DNA of 34,975 nt, taken from IMG/VR virus record IMGVR_UViG_3300022843_000005, positions 1 through 34,975 of that record; one strand, given 5' to 3'. Within the stretch, counting starts at the first letter, position 1; every line of letters begins with the position of its first letter. A program made the translations under genes and the position numbers. Positions 21,458-27,955 of this stretch are shown here, one piece after another. The stretch is from a virus. The notes under the pieces are model-generated. The model ran no database searches. It saw nothing but the letters and a program-made list of their open reading frames with translations, and was not told the origin of the DNA.

Positions 21458-23094
21458 TAATCAAAGCAGATGCAGAAGATGCAATGACTGAAACCGAAAA
21501 ACTAACCAACGCTATAGATAAGTTGTCCGGAGAGGTTAGTGGATTAGGAAAAGACTTTGAAGAAACGGCTGATAAATCAAAAAAATCAACCAGTAAAATA
21601 TCTAAAGGATTTAAAGCGGTAGGCACTGCATTTAAAACTATAGGGCTAGGGATTGTGATTGCTTTATTTGCTAAACTTACAGAGGTTTTAAGTAAAAACC
21701 AAAAGGTAATGGATATATTTTCAAACGTAATGAAGTCTTTAGAGATAGCCTTTAAAGATTTGTTTGATTTCGTTACTTCTAATTTTATACCAGCATTTGA
21801 AAAAGTTAAGGCTTTCTTTGAAAATCTTACTTTTGATAAAATAAAAAAAGCAATACAAAAGGATTTAATTGAAAGATTTCAATCAGCACTAGAGGTTGTG
21901 GGATTCTTAGGGGATGCCATGGTGAAATTTTTTAAAGGTGATTTTGCTGGGTCGTTAGATTCTGTTAAAGAAGCAGGAAAAGAACTTGTAGACGTTGTAA
22001 CGGGTGTTGACGATACAGTAGGTAAAGTTACTGAAACAGTTACAAAAGCGGTTAAATCAATAACCAGTTACGCTAAAGAAACATATAGCGCAGCCGATGC
22101 TATTACAGAATTAGGTAATAGAGCGTTACTTGCTCAAGCAGTTAATCAAGGATTGATTGAGAAATACGATAGACAAGCAGAGCAACAGAGACAGATAAGA
22201 GATGACGAGTTTAGGTCGATGGAAGATAGAATTGCAGCCAATAATAAACTTGGTGAGATTTTAGAAGAGCAAGAGAAAACAATGCTTAAAAATGCCGAGT
22301 TATCAATCGCTGCTGCTGCTAATGAGTTAGCTTTAAATGATAATATAGAAAATCAAATCGCTTTAATAGAAGCCAAGAATGAGAAAATGGCTATTCAGGC
22401 GCAAGTCGAAGGATTCAGAAGTGAGCAGTTAATAAATACAAACTCCTTATTAAGAGAACAAGGCGAAATTGAACAGGCTGCTTTAGATGCTATAATTGCA
22501 AATGAAGCTGAAAAGAAAAAAATAAGAGACAAGGCAGCAGCAGAAGAAATAGCACAAGATAAAGCGGTGGCTGCTGCTAAAAAAGGAATACGAGAAAGTA
22601 ACATAAGCAGCGTCGCAGGGGGGTTGAGTTTATTAGCAGCATTAGGTAAAAAAAGTGCTGCTTTACAAGCTGCTGCGTTAATAGGTGAGCATGGTGCAAA
22701 TATAGCAAAGCAAATAATATCAACACAAGCAGCAAACGCAGGAGCATTAGCAACACCTCAAGCAATATTAACAAGTGGCGCATCAGCAATTCCAGTAATA
22801 GCAGCAAATAAATTAAACTTAGGGTTAGGATTAGCAGCTAGTGGAATTGCTTTAGGAAAAGGATTAGCCTCTTTAAAACAAAGTGGTGGAGGTGGATCGA
22901 GTTCTCCGAGTGGAGGAGCATCTGGTGGAGGAGCACCCGCGCCATCATTTAGTTTGGTTGAGGGAACGGGCTCTTCTCAAATAGCCGAATCTTTACAAAA
23001 TCAAAAAACTCCACTGAAAGCATATGTTGTTTCTGGAGATGTATCTAACGCACAAGCTTTGGATCGAAACATAATAAATAATAGTAGTTTATAG
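21436..23094 (+). CDS. Tape measure protein
   Basis: The protein, 552 residues, sets tail length. The N-terminus is a coiled-coil region (DAMTETEKLTNAIDKLSGEV), then a hydrophobic stretch (GLGIVIALFAKLTEVLS), long Lys/Glu/Ala-rich coiled coils (about 225-400), a small-residue-rich hydrophobic segment (about 400-475), a Gly/Ser/Ala linker, and a C-terminus AYVVSGDVSNAQALDRNI that I associate with Bacteroidota phage tape measures. At about 0.15 nm per residue this implies a tail near 80 nm. The 3' end overlaps by six bases the convergent homing endonuclease gene. Confidence 0.82.
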   Translation: MAIVKEIIIKADAEDAMTETEKLTNAIDKLSGEVSGLGKDFEETADKSKKSTSKISKGFKAVGTAFKTIGLGIVIALFAKLTEVLSKNQKVMDIFSNVMKSLEIAFKDLFDFVTSNFIPAFEKVKAFFENLTFDKIKKAIQKDLIERFQSALEVVGFLGDAMVKFFKGDFAGSLDSVKEAGKELVDVVTGVDDTVGKVTETVTKAVKSITSYAKETYSAADAITELGNRALLAQAVNQGLIEKYDRQAEQQRQIRDDEFRSMEDRIAANNKLGEILEEQEKTMLKNAELSIAAAANELALNDNIENQIALIEAKNEKMAIQAQVEGFRSEQLINTNSLLREQGEIEQAALDAIIANEAEKKKIRDKAAAEEIAQDKAVAAAKKGIRESNISSVAGGLSLLAALGKKSAALQAAALIGEHGANIAKQIISTQAANAGALATPQAILTSGASAIPVIAANKLNLGLGLAASGIALGKGLASLKQSGGGGSSSPSGGASGGGAPAPSFSLVEGTGSSQIAESLQNQKTPLKAYVVSGDVSNAQALDRNIINNSSL

Positions 23095-23595
23095 TTTTAA
23101 CAGTTCTTTTTGATATGCTAAATGCGCCTTATACTCGTCATAAAACATTCCTAAGTTTTTCTTTTTTTTATTTATTACAATGGACGCTCTCCATTTTTTA
23201 GATTCATTAACCCATCTAACCCCAGTGTACACAGAAGAACCTTTAATAGTCCTAGAGCAATTTTGTCTATTTGTTATTATTTGTAAATTAACAGCCCTAT
23301 TGTCTGTTTTAGTGTTATTTATATGATCCACTACTAATTTATATCCGCAAGGAGTGTGGTCTAAAAACTTTTCAGCAACTAATTGATGTATGGTTCTTGT
23401 TTTTCTTATTTTGTTTTTATAAACATTAACAACTAAATACCCCGTGTTACTTACTACTTCTTTTAAGATCTTACTCTTAACTGTAAGTTTAATATTGTTT
23501 TTACGGTTCACTATTCTACTAAGACTTTTAACCCTACCTAAATTAGAAACTTTATACATTTCTTCATAACCTTTAATATCTTTCCAAATTTCCAT
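23089..23595 (-). CDS. NUMOD4-HNH-AP2 homing endonuclease
   Basis: This 168-residue protein has a NUMOD4 start (WKDIKGYEEMYKVSNLGRVK), an HNH_3-type nuclease with LVVDHINNTKTDNRAVNLQI, and an AP2-like DNA-binding end (YTGVRWVNESKKWRASIVIN then LGMFYDEYKAHLAY). Such free-standing endonucleases cut phage genomes lacking them and spread by repair. It is on the minus strand, convergent with and overlapping the tape measure gene. Its leader forms a pseudoknot (23606-23675). No intron is apparent. Confidence 0.88.
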   Translation of the reverse strand: MEIWKDIKGYEEMYKVSNLGRVKSLSRIVNRKNNIKLTVKSKILKEVVSNTGYLVVNVYKNKIRKTRTIHQLVAEKFLDHTPCGYKLVVDHINNTKTDNRAVNLQIITNRQNCSRTIKGSSVYTGVRWVNESKKWRASIVINKKKKNLGMFYDEYKAHLAYQKELLKL

Positions 23596-23605
23596 AAAAT
23601 AAAAA

Positions 23606-23675
23606 CCTATAATATCAGAGGTCGCACGCTCGTCAATTATAGGCTTTGTTTAAAGTTGTTTTTGTGGTGCGACTC
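23606..23675 (-). promoter_or_regulatory. Pseudoknot/attenuator-like leader of the homing endonuclease
   Basis: CCTATAAT (23606-23613) and ATTATAGG (23636-23643) form an 8-bp stem. The loop contains GAGGTCGCAC (23618-23627), complementary with one bulge to GTGCGACTC (23667-23675), so the two helices interlock as an H-type pseudoknot. On the minus strand the first stem is followed by a T-rich run just before the ATG, as in an attenuator. Confidence 0.5.
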
Positions 23676-23681
23676 ACAAGG

Positions 23682-23689
23682 CTAATATA
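23682..23689 (-). promoter_or_regulatory. Possible -7 element for the homing endonuclease gene
   Basis: CTAATATA on the plus strand is TATATTAG on the minus strand, the same -7 variant as at 7533-7540. It lies directly upstream of the pseudoknotted leader. A matching -33 TTG is not clear. Confidence 0.35.
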
Positions 23690-23770
23690 CGCTTTTTTTA
23701 TTTAATAACACTATCATAATATTTATTTTACGCTCGTTTATTTTAATTAGTGCTTAATTGCGTGCCGAAT

Positions 23771-23820
23771 TATAACAGTGCGTATGACACATTAAAACGA
23801 TGTCATACGCATTTGTTATA
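23771..23820. promoter_or_regulatory. Long interrupted inverted repeat at the end of the minus-strand operon
   Basis: TATAACA (23771-23777) pairs with TGTTATA (23814-23820), and GCGTATGACA (23780-23789) with TGTCATACGC (23801-23810), around an 11-nt loop. It spans the stop codon of the minus-strand gene 23816-23974. No T-run follows on either strand, so it may be an mRNA-stabilising hairpin or protein-binding site rather than a classic terminator. Confidence 0.6.
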
Positions 23821-23974
23821 CCCTATTTGCCCAACGCTCCCATAAATCTAGAATGTATAGCAACCTCTTAACTTTTCGTTCGTATTTTTTAGGTATTTTA
23901 TTCGGTCGTATAGAGTTATCTGAACCGCTTAATTTACGGCTCAGTTCACTCCATTTTATCAAGTCGTTACTCAT
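23816..23974 (-). CDS. Small basic phage protein (52 aa)
   Basis: The frame, read on the minus strand from ATG at 23974, encodes MSNDLIKWSELSRKLSG, then RPNKIPKKYERKV, then a helix LLYILDLWERW. The WSELSRKLSGSxxxIRxNKIPKKY pattern is one I have an impression of in other phage proteins of unknown function. The start overlaps the stop of the upstream gene as ATGA. It is basic in the middle, possibly nucleic-acid-binding. Confidence 0.7.
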   Translation of the reverse strand: MSNDLIKWSELSRKLSGSDNSIRPNKIPKKYERKVKRLLYILDLWERWANRV

Positions 23975-24168
23975 TTTCTTATTATTTGAAAGTCTGAAAA
24001 TGATTTTTCATAATCTGCTAAAGTTCCGTAACTGTTTCGGCTTGGGGCATACCAACTTTTTTCTTCAACCCTTGTTATTTCTTTTTCTACCTTATAATCA
24101 GCATTATTTGTAAACGTGATTTTGTCTCCTACTTTTAAATTCCAGATGTTTGTTTTTACAGTTGCCAT
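23971..24168 (-). CDS. Hypothetical protein (65 aa)
   Basis: The protein begins MATVKTNIWNLKVGDKITFT and looks like a small beta-barrel (VGDKITFTNNADYKVEKEIT), with a C-terminal SDFQIIRK. No known family is recognised. It has its own minus-strand -7 element (TATATTTG, 24195-24202) 27 bases upstream of the start and is translationally coupled to the 52-aa gene downstream. Confidence 0.7.
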   Translation of the reverse strand: MATVKTNIWNLKVGDKITFTNNADYKVEKEITRVEEKSWYAPSRNSYGTLADYEKSFSDFQIIRK

Positions 24169-24194
24169 TTTCTTTTGTTTTAATTATTATACTA

Positions 24195-24202
24195 CAAATA
24201 TA
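24195..24202 (-). promoter_or_regulatory. Minus-strand -7 element TATATTTG
   Basis: CAAATATA on the plus strand reads TATATTTG on the minus strand, a perfect -7 element upstream of the genes 23971-24168 and 23816-23974. A -33 TTG at the usual distance is not seen. Confidence 0.5.
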
Positions 24203-24267
24203 CAGTATTATGTATTAACTACTAAATAAAAATACACTTTTCTGTAAATTATTTTATCCAACGCTCA

Positions 24268-24321
24268 AAAAAAGGTATAACACCGTATAAAATCCATTGC
24301 GAAAAGCAACGTATCTTATAC
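24268..24321 (-). terminator. Candidate terminator of the upstream minus-strand pair
   Basis: On the minus strand GTATAA...TTGC pairs with GCAA...TTATAC (24285-24321, with an internal loop), followed by a shorter GGT/ACC hairpin and a run of seven T. It lies directly after the stop of gene 24327-24542 and before the promoter at 24195. Confidence 0.5.
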
Positions 24322-24326
24322 AAACG

Positions 24327-24542
24327 TTATAAAACAGCAAAACGAATTGCCTTTTCATCATCAGTATAAGGTCTAGCCTTGACTCTCTTATCTCCTTTTA
24401 ATAATTCGTGGTGAGTGTACCCGTTCCAAAATGCCATCCATTTAGGAACGAATATTCCGTCTCTTTCAAGTACATGACCAGATAGTTCTCTTTGAAAAAT
24501 GTAATAATCTTTGCCTGTTTGTGTTGGTTCTTGTTTTTTCAT
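24327..24542 (-). CDS. Hypothetical protein (71 aa)
   Basis: The protein begins MKKQEPTQTGKDYYIFQREL and contains VPKWMAFWNGYTHHELLKGD with many aromatic residues, then a basic/acidic C-terminus. No family recognised. The 18 bases around its start (CATAATTTATATTTAATT on the plus strand, 24540-24557) are repeated exactly at the start of the next gene upstream. Confidence 0.65.
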   Translation of the reverse strand: MKKQEPTQTGKDYYIFQRELSGHVLERDGIFVPKWMAFWNGYTHHELLKGDKRVKARPYTDDEKAIRFAVL

Positions 24543-24556
24543 AATTTATATTTAAT

Positions 24557-24763
24557 TTAAGTTATTGCTATAATTTGAGCGTTTACAAATTGGGAGTAAG
24601 TGTATCTGTTAAAGTTAAAGATTTCTTTATTATTAAAATAACTAAGATAACTTTTTTTACATTCTTCTGCCCAATCATTAAAAGACATATTTCCATAAGC
24701 CCCTTTAGTATGTGAGAAAAGTACTTTTAAATCGTTTTGTTCAATTTTTAAATCTGCTTTCAT
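24557..24763 (-). CDS. Hypothetical protein (68 aa)
   Basis: First gene of the minus-strand cassette. It begins MKADLKIEQNDLKVLFSHTK and has a helical C-terminus rich in Asn, Phe and Tyr. No family recognised. Its leader carries two exact 15-bp direct repeats (24775-24789 and 24803-24817), suggesting its own control. Confidence 0.65.
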   Translation of the reverse strand: MKADLKIEQNDLKVLFSHTKGAYGNMSFNDWAEECKKSYLSYFNNKEIFNFNRYTYSQFVNAQIIAIT

Positions 24764-24774
24764 AATTTATATTT

Positions 24775-24817
24775 AATTGTTAATATCGGTTTATAATACG
24801 ATAATTGTTAATATCGG
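24775..24817. repeat. Two 15-bp direct repeats in the divergent control region
   Basis: AATTGTTAATATCGG occurs at 24775-24789 and 24803-24817, 28 bases apart start to start. A small inverted repeat ATCGG/CCGAT (24813-24830) follows. They lie in the leader of the minus-strand cassette, in the 206-bp gap shared with the divergent late promoter, and could be operator sites. Confidence 0.65.
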
Positions 24818-24885
24818 GTTTTAAGCCGATTTGTCTATTTGTGATTGTAATAGTGTTTTAGTTATGCTTATACGGTGTTGTACTA

Positions 24886-24893
24886 CAAAACTA
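24886..24893 (-). promoter_or_regulatory. Possible -7 element for the minus-strand cassette
   Basis: CAAAACTA reads TAGTTTTG on the minus strand, matching TAnnTTTG. It lies about 120 bp upstream of the gene 24557-24763 and close to the divergent late promoter. Spacing to any upstream TTG is poor. Confidence 0.35.
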
Positions 24894-24913
24894 CATACAA
24901 AATTCGTGTTTTT

Positions 24914-24941
24914 GTAACAAAACTTATTCTTTTTAGTTATA
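24914..24941 (+). promoter_or_regulatory. Candidate late promoter, copy 3
   Basis: GTAACAAA (24914-24921), 10 nt, TTTAGTTATA (24932-24941). It precedes the protease-scaffold gene by 28 bases and so would drive the capsid genes. Same spacing as the other copies. Confidence 0.78.
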
Positions 24942-24969
24942 GTATTATACATAACAATAGTTTTTATTT

Positions 24970-26061
24970 ATGAAAGTCTACGAGGCTGTATTTAATGAGG
25001 CAAAGAATAAGGGTGTTTGGGGCGTTTCGCTTGTGGAAGATCCTGCAATGGAAGGGCACTTTATCACACTATCAAAAGAGACTAAAATAGAATTAAAGAC
25101 TTTAGATGAGGAGCAAAGAATTATTATAGGTTTAGTATTAGAGCCTAATAAAAAGGTTTACAGGAATCAAGGCGGTGAAGAATTTGAAATATTCTTTTCA
25201 GAAGATACTGTAAAAGACTTATCACACAATTTTTTCAAACAAGGCTATCAAACTAATTCAAGTTTAGAGCATGGTGATTCAATCGAAGGTGTTTCATTCG
25301 TGGAAAGTTGGATTGTATTGGATTCTAACAATGATAAATCTAATGCCCTAGGATTTGATTATCCGAAAGGTAGTTGGGTTGCTACTATGAAAGTAGATAG
25401 TGATGAGGTTTGGGAAAGTTATATTAAAGATGGTAAAGTAAAAGGCTTTTCAATAGATGCTTTTGTTGAATTGCAGGAAGTTAAATTAAATAAAGATAAA
25501 CAAATGGCAAAAACAATTTTAGAAGAAATCAAAGACATTTCTAATTCTATTATGTTGACATTGAATCCTAAAAAGGAAGAGGTGAAACTAGGTAGTATTA
25601 ATTCAGTCGATGGAATGGCTTTTATGTATGACGGTGAAACACCAGAAGTAGGCGGGGCTGTATGGCTTATGGCTGAGGATGGTGAAACCAAAGTACCTGT
25701 TCCAGTAGGAGAACACGCTTTAGAAGGCGGTGGTATTCTTTCAGTAGTAGAAGAAGGCGTAATTGCTGGAATCGGAGTAAAAGAAGAAGAAGCACCAGCA
25801 GAATTAGCAGACCCTGCACCAGCAGCAACAGCAGCAGACGTAGCAGCAGAAATCAAAAGTGTATTGATTAAATATACAGAAGATTCTAAAGCAGAAAGAC
25901 TTGAATTTGAAAAGTCAATCAAGGCAGAACTTAAAACTTTCAAAGGTCAATTAGTAGAATTTGCTAATGAGCCAGCTACAAGTAAAACAGTTAGCAAACC
26001 AACTGTAAAAAAAGGGACAAAACAAAATTATATTGAATTTTTAAATAACAGTTTACAATAA
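24970..26061 (+). CDS. Prohead protease fused to scaffold (XkdF-like)
   Basis: The N-terminal 170 residues have the XkdF/S78-like protease pattern: VSLVEDPAMEGHF at 19-31, SSLEHGDSIEGVSFVESW at 97-114 with likely catalytic His101, and PKGSWVATMKVDSDEVWESY at 132-151 followed by GFSIDAF with likely Ser161. After KEEVKLGSINSVDGMAFMYD comes an Ala/Pro-rich linker (about 275-295) and a coiled-coil C-terminal part, as expected for a scaffold made as one protein with the protease. It directly precedes the major capsid gene. The late promoter element is just upstream. Catalytic residues are inferred by position. Confidence 0.75.
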   Translation: MKVYEAVFNEAKNKGVWGVSLVEDPAMEGHFITLSKETKIELKTLDEEQRIIIGLVLEPNKKVYRNQGGEEFEIFFSEDTVKDLSHNFFKQGYQTNSSLEHGDSIEGVSFVESWIVLDSNNDKSNALGFDYPKGSWVATMKVDSDEVWESYIKDGKVKGFSIDAFVELQEVKLNKDKQMAKTILEEIKDISNSIMLTLNPKKEEVKLGSINSVDGMAFMYDGETPEVGGAVWLMAEDGETKVPVPVGEHALEGGGILSVVEEGVIAGIGVKEEEAPAELADPAPAATAADVAAEIKSVLIKYTEDSKAERLEFEKSIKAELKTFKGQLVEFANEPATSKTVSKPTVKKGTKQNYIEFLNNSLQ

Positions 26062-26963
26062 TGGCAACAACAGTTAGTATAACAACAAACTTCGTAGGTG
26101 AAGTGGCTGGTGAGTACATCGCTCAAATGATACAAGAAGCGAATACGATCAGTGAGAATTTAATTACAGTGAGACCTAATGTGGTTTCACCAGAATTTGT
26201 AAGAAAGATACAAACGGCAGACGGGTTTGTAGATTACGCATGTGGATGGAATCCATCAGGCTCAACAACTTTAACAGAAAGAGAATTAGCACCTAAAAAA
26301 ATTAAGTGGGATTCAGAGTTTTGTAAAGAAGATTTCAGAAGTCTATGGACTGCTCAAGAAATGGGCTTTTCTGCACACAACGACAATTTACCTGCAACAG
26401 AACAGGCTGCAATTTTAGCTGATTACGGGCGTAGAGTGGCACGTAAGATTGACGTTGATATCTGGGAAGGTGATAACTCAGATGGTAGTTTGGCAGGAAT
26501 TATTCCAGCACTAGTAGCGGACGCAGATGTAATTGACGTAGCAGCACCTCAAGTAATTTCAGCAGCGAACGTTGAAGTGCAAGTAGGTAATTTCTTTGAT
26601 GCAATTCCAGACACAGTTTTAGAATCTGACGGAGTAGTTTACGGTGTATCTACAAACGTAATAAGAGCATTACGTAGAGCATACGGAGCACAAGCAAGAT
26701 CAAACGGAACTTTCTTAAAGCCAACTGAATTTGAATTTGAAGGGTATCTTTTAACAGAGATCAAAGCATTAAATGCTAACACAATGGTTGCTTACAACAA
26801 AAACCAAGTATTCTTTGGAACTGGTCTTTTATCTGATTTAAACGAGGTAAAAATCAAAGATATGGATGAGGTTGATTTATCTGGACAAGTAAGAATGAAG
26901 TTAGTAATGACAGGTGGCGTTCAATACGCTTACGGTGCTGAGATCGTTTTATACAGAGGTTAA
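26061..26963 (+). CDS. Major capsid protein
   Basis: At 300 residues this has the features of an HK97-fold capsid protein of the Bacteroidota phage type: an N-terminal arm without a long delta domain, KIKWDSEFCKEDFRSLW (about 92-108), a segment ADYGRRVARKIDVDIWEG (about 120-138), PDTVLESDGVVYGVSTNVIR, and a C-terminal GGVQYAYGAEIVLYRG. It begins at the last base of the protease stop codon and is followed by a strong terminator, the usual setting for the most abundant virion protein. Confidence 0.8.
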   Translation: MATTVSITTNFVGEVAGEYIAQMIQEANTISENLITVRPNVVSPEFVRKIQTADGFVDYACGWNPSGSTTLTERELAPKKIKWDSEFCKEDFRSLWTAQEMGFSAHNDNLPATEQAAILADYGRRVARKIDVDIWEGDNSDGSLAGIIPALVADADVIDVAAPQVISAANVEVQVGNFFDAIPDTVLESDGVVYGVSTNVIRALRRAYGAQARSNGTFLKPTEFEFEGYLLTEIKALNANTMVAYNKNQVFFGTGLLSDLNEVKIKDMDEVDLSGQVRMKLVMTGGVQYAYGAEIVLYRG

Positions 26964-26976
26964 GAAATAATATCAT

Positions 26977-27000
26977 AAAGGGGTGAGATTCCCCTTTTTT
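26977..27000 (+). terminator. Rho-independent terminator after the capsid gene
   Basis: AAAGGGG (26977-26983) pairs with CCCCTTT (26991-26997), with a seven-base loop and a T-run ending at 27000. It may be partly read through to supply the next gene, because no new promoter is visible before 27017. Confidence 0.85.
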
Positions 27001-27016
27001 AAAAAATTTATAGAAA

Positions 27017-27529
27017 ATGGCATGTGATATTACAGCAGGAAGAGCGAAAAAATGTTCTGATACATCAGGAGGTGTTGCTAAGTTATATTTGTACAATTAC
27101 GTAGAAGATCCTTTTACCATTAGTTCAAATCAGGCGACAGCAATGAATGTGGCTCTCGATGAGGCTTTCGAATACGATTTAGAGGGTGACGGGCATATCT
27201 TAGACGAGCAGTTAGTACCAAGCCGAGACGCAGGTACGAGAGTAAACACGCAAACGATTACAGCAATCCTTCAAAAGATAGACGCTGCAACGAGCGCGGA
27301 GATGAATTTAATAGCAGCAGGAACACCACAAGCAGTGGTTAAAGACAGAAACGGAAACTACTTTGCAGTAGGAATTACAGACGGTCTTAAATTTACAGTA
27401 GCAGTAAATACAGGAAGCGCAAAAGGAGATTTAAACGGCTACACTTTAACGGGTGTTTCAGAAGAGTCTTTATTAGCACCTTTATTAGATGCGTCAACGG
27501 TAACTGCATTTTTAGCAGTAGTTGCATAA
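27017..27529 (+). CDS. Virion protein of the MxCxITAGRAK type (possible tail tube)
   Basis: The 170-residue protein begins MACDITAGRAKKCSDTSGG and contains AVVKDRNGNYFAVGITDGL and DLNGYTLTGVSEESLLAPL. The N-terminus of the protein at 30141 is related (ITAGRAKRCSD, then AIVSDRNG), so the two are paralogues. It stands alone between two terminators, after the major capsid gene, as an abundant structural protein would. A tail tube or capsid-associated role is inferred from position and beta-rich composition. Confidence 0.6.
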   Translation: MACDITAGRAKKCSDTSGGVAKLYLYNYVEDPFTISSNQATAMNVALDEAFEYDLEGDGHILDEQLVPSRDAGTRVNTQTITAILQKIDAATSAEMNLIAAGTPQAVVKDRNGNYFAVGITDGLKFTVAVNTGSAKGDLNGYTLTGVSEESLLAPLLDASTVTAFLAVVA

Positions 27530-27551
27530 TCTAATCATTAATAATTTAAAG

Positions 27552-27582
27552 CCCTTTTCATTAATTTGTTAAGGGTTTTTTT
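27552..27582 (+). terminator. Rho-independent terminator
   Basis: CCCTT (27552-27556) pairs with AAGGG (27571-27575), followed by seven T. It closes the 27017 gene and is followed at once by the fourth late promoter element. Confidence 0.75.
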
Positions 27583-27589
27583 GTTTAAA

Positions 27590-27617
27590 GTAACAAATTA
27601 ACCGTTTTTTAGTTATA
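27590..27617 (+). promoter_or_regulatory. Candidate late promoter, copy 4
   Basis: GTAACAAA (27590-27597), 10 nt, TTTAGTTATA (27608-27617). It ends five bases before ATG 27623 and lies directly after a terminator, the expected place for a true promoter. It would drive the portal, fibre and lysis unit to the terminator at 33144. Confidence 0.8.
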
Positions 27618-27622
27618 AAGGT

Positions 27623-27955
27623 ATGAAGGTAATATCACCAACAGACACGACGCACGTAATTAAGATGATTCCTAGATTTTACACAGTAGGGACTGATTTG
27701 ACTTTGAACATAAAAGACGAGGCTGGGCGTATAGATGAGAGTGCAACTATAACAGACTTCACTTTATTAAATAGATACTTGAATTTAACGTTTACAGATG
27801 CGCAATTTTCTACATTGGACTTTTATGAAAACGGAAAGTATCAATTAAAAATTACAGATGTAGATTCTGGTGATATTCTTTATAGGGGGAAAATGATTGC
27901 CACTACACAAACAACGCAATCATATAAATTAACAAACGGATTATACACGGTATGA
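27623..27955 (+). CDS. Small virion-associated protein (110 aa)
   Basis: A beta-rich small protein with an Ig-like pattern (GTDLTLNIKDEAGRIDESAT, then YQLKITDVDSGDILYRGKM). It starts five bases after the late promoter element and overlaps the portal gene start by four bases. No family recognised; a structural role is likely from location. Confidence 0.6.
   Translation: MKVISPTDTTHVIKMIPRFYTVGTDLTLNIKDEAGRIDESATITDFTLLNRYLNLTFTDAQFSTLDFYENGKYQLKITDVDSGDILYRGKMIATTQTTQSYKLTNGLYTV

Noticed and set aside
21436-23595. Group I intron with its endonuclease after the tape measure gene
   Set aside because: The endonuclease is on the opposite strand, overlaps the tape measure stop by six bases, and no split gene or intron core was seen.
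23853-24113. Plus-strand reading frame of 86 codons
   Set aside because: It lies opposite two convincing coupled minus-strand genes and has the Leu/Phe-rich composition of an antisense shadow.
25419-25943. Minus-strand reading frame of 174 codons
   Set aside because: It is antisense to the protease-scaffold gene, and its Ser/Pro/Ala-rich composition mirrors the scaffold linker.
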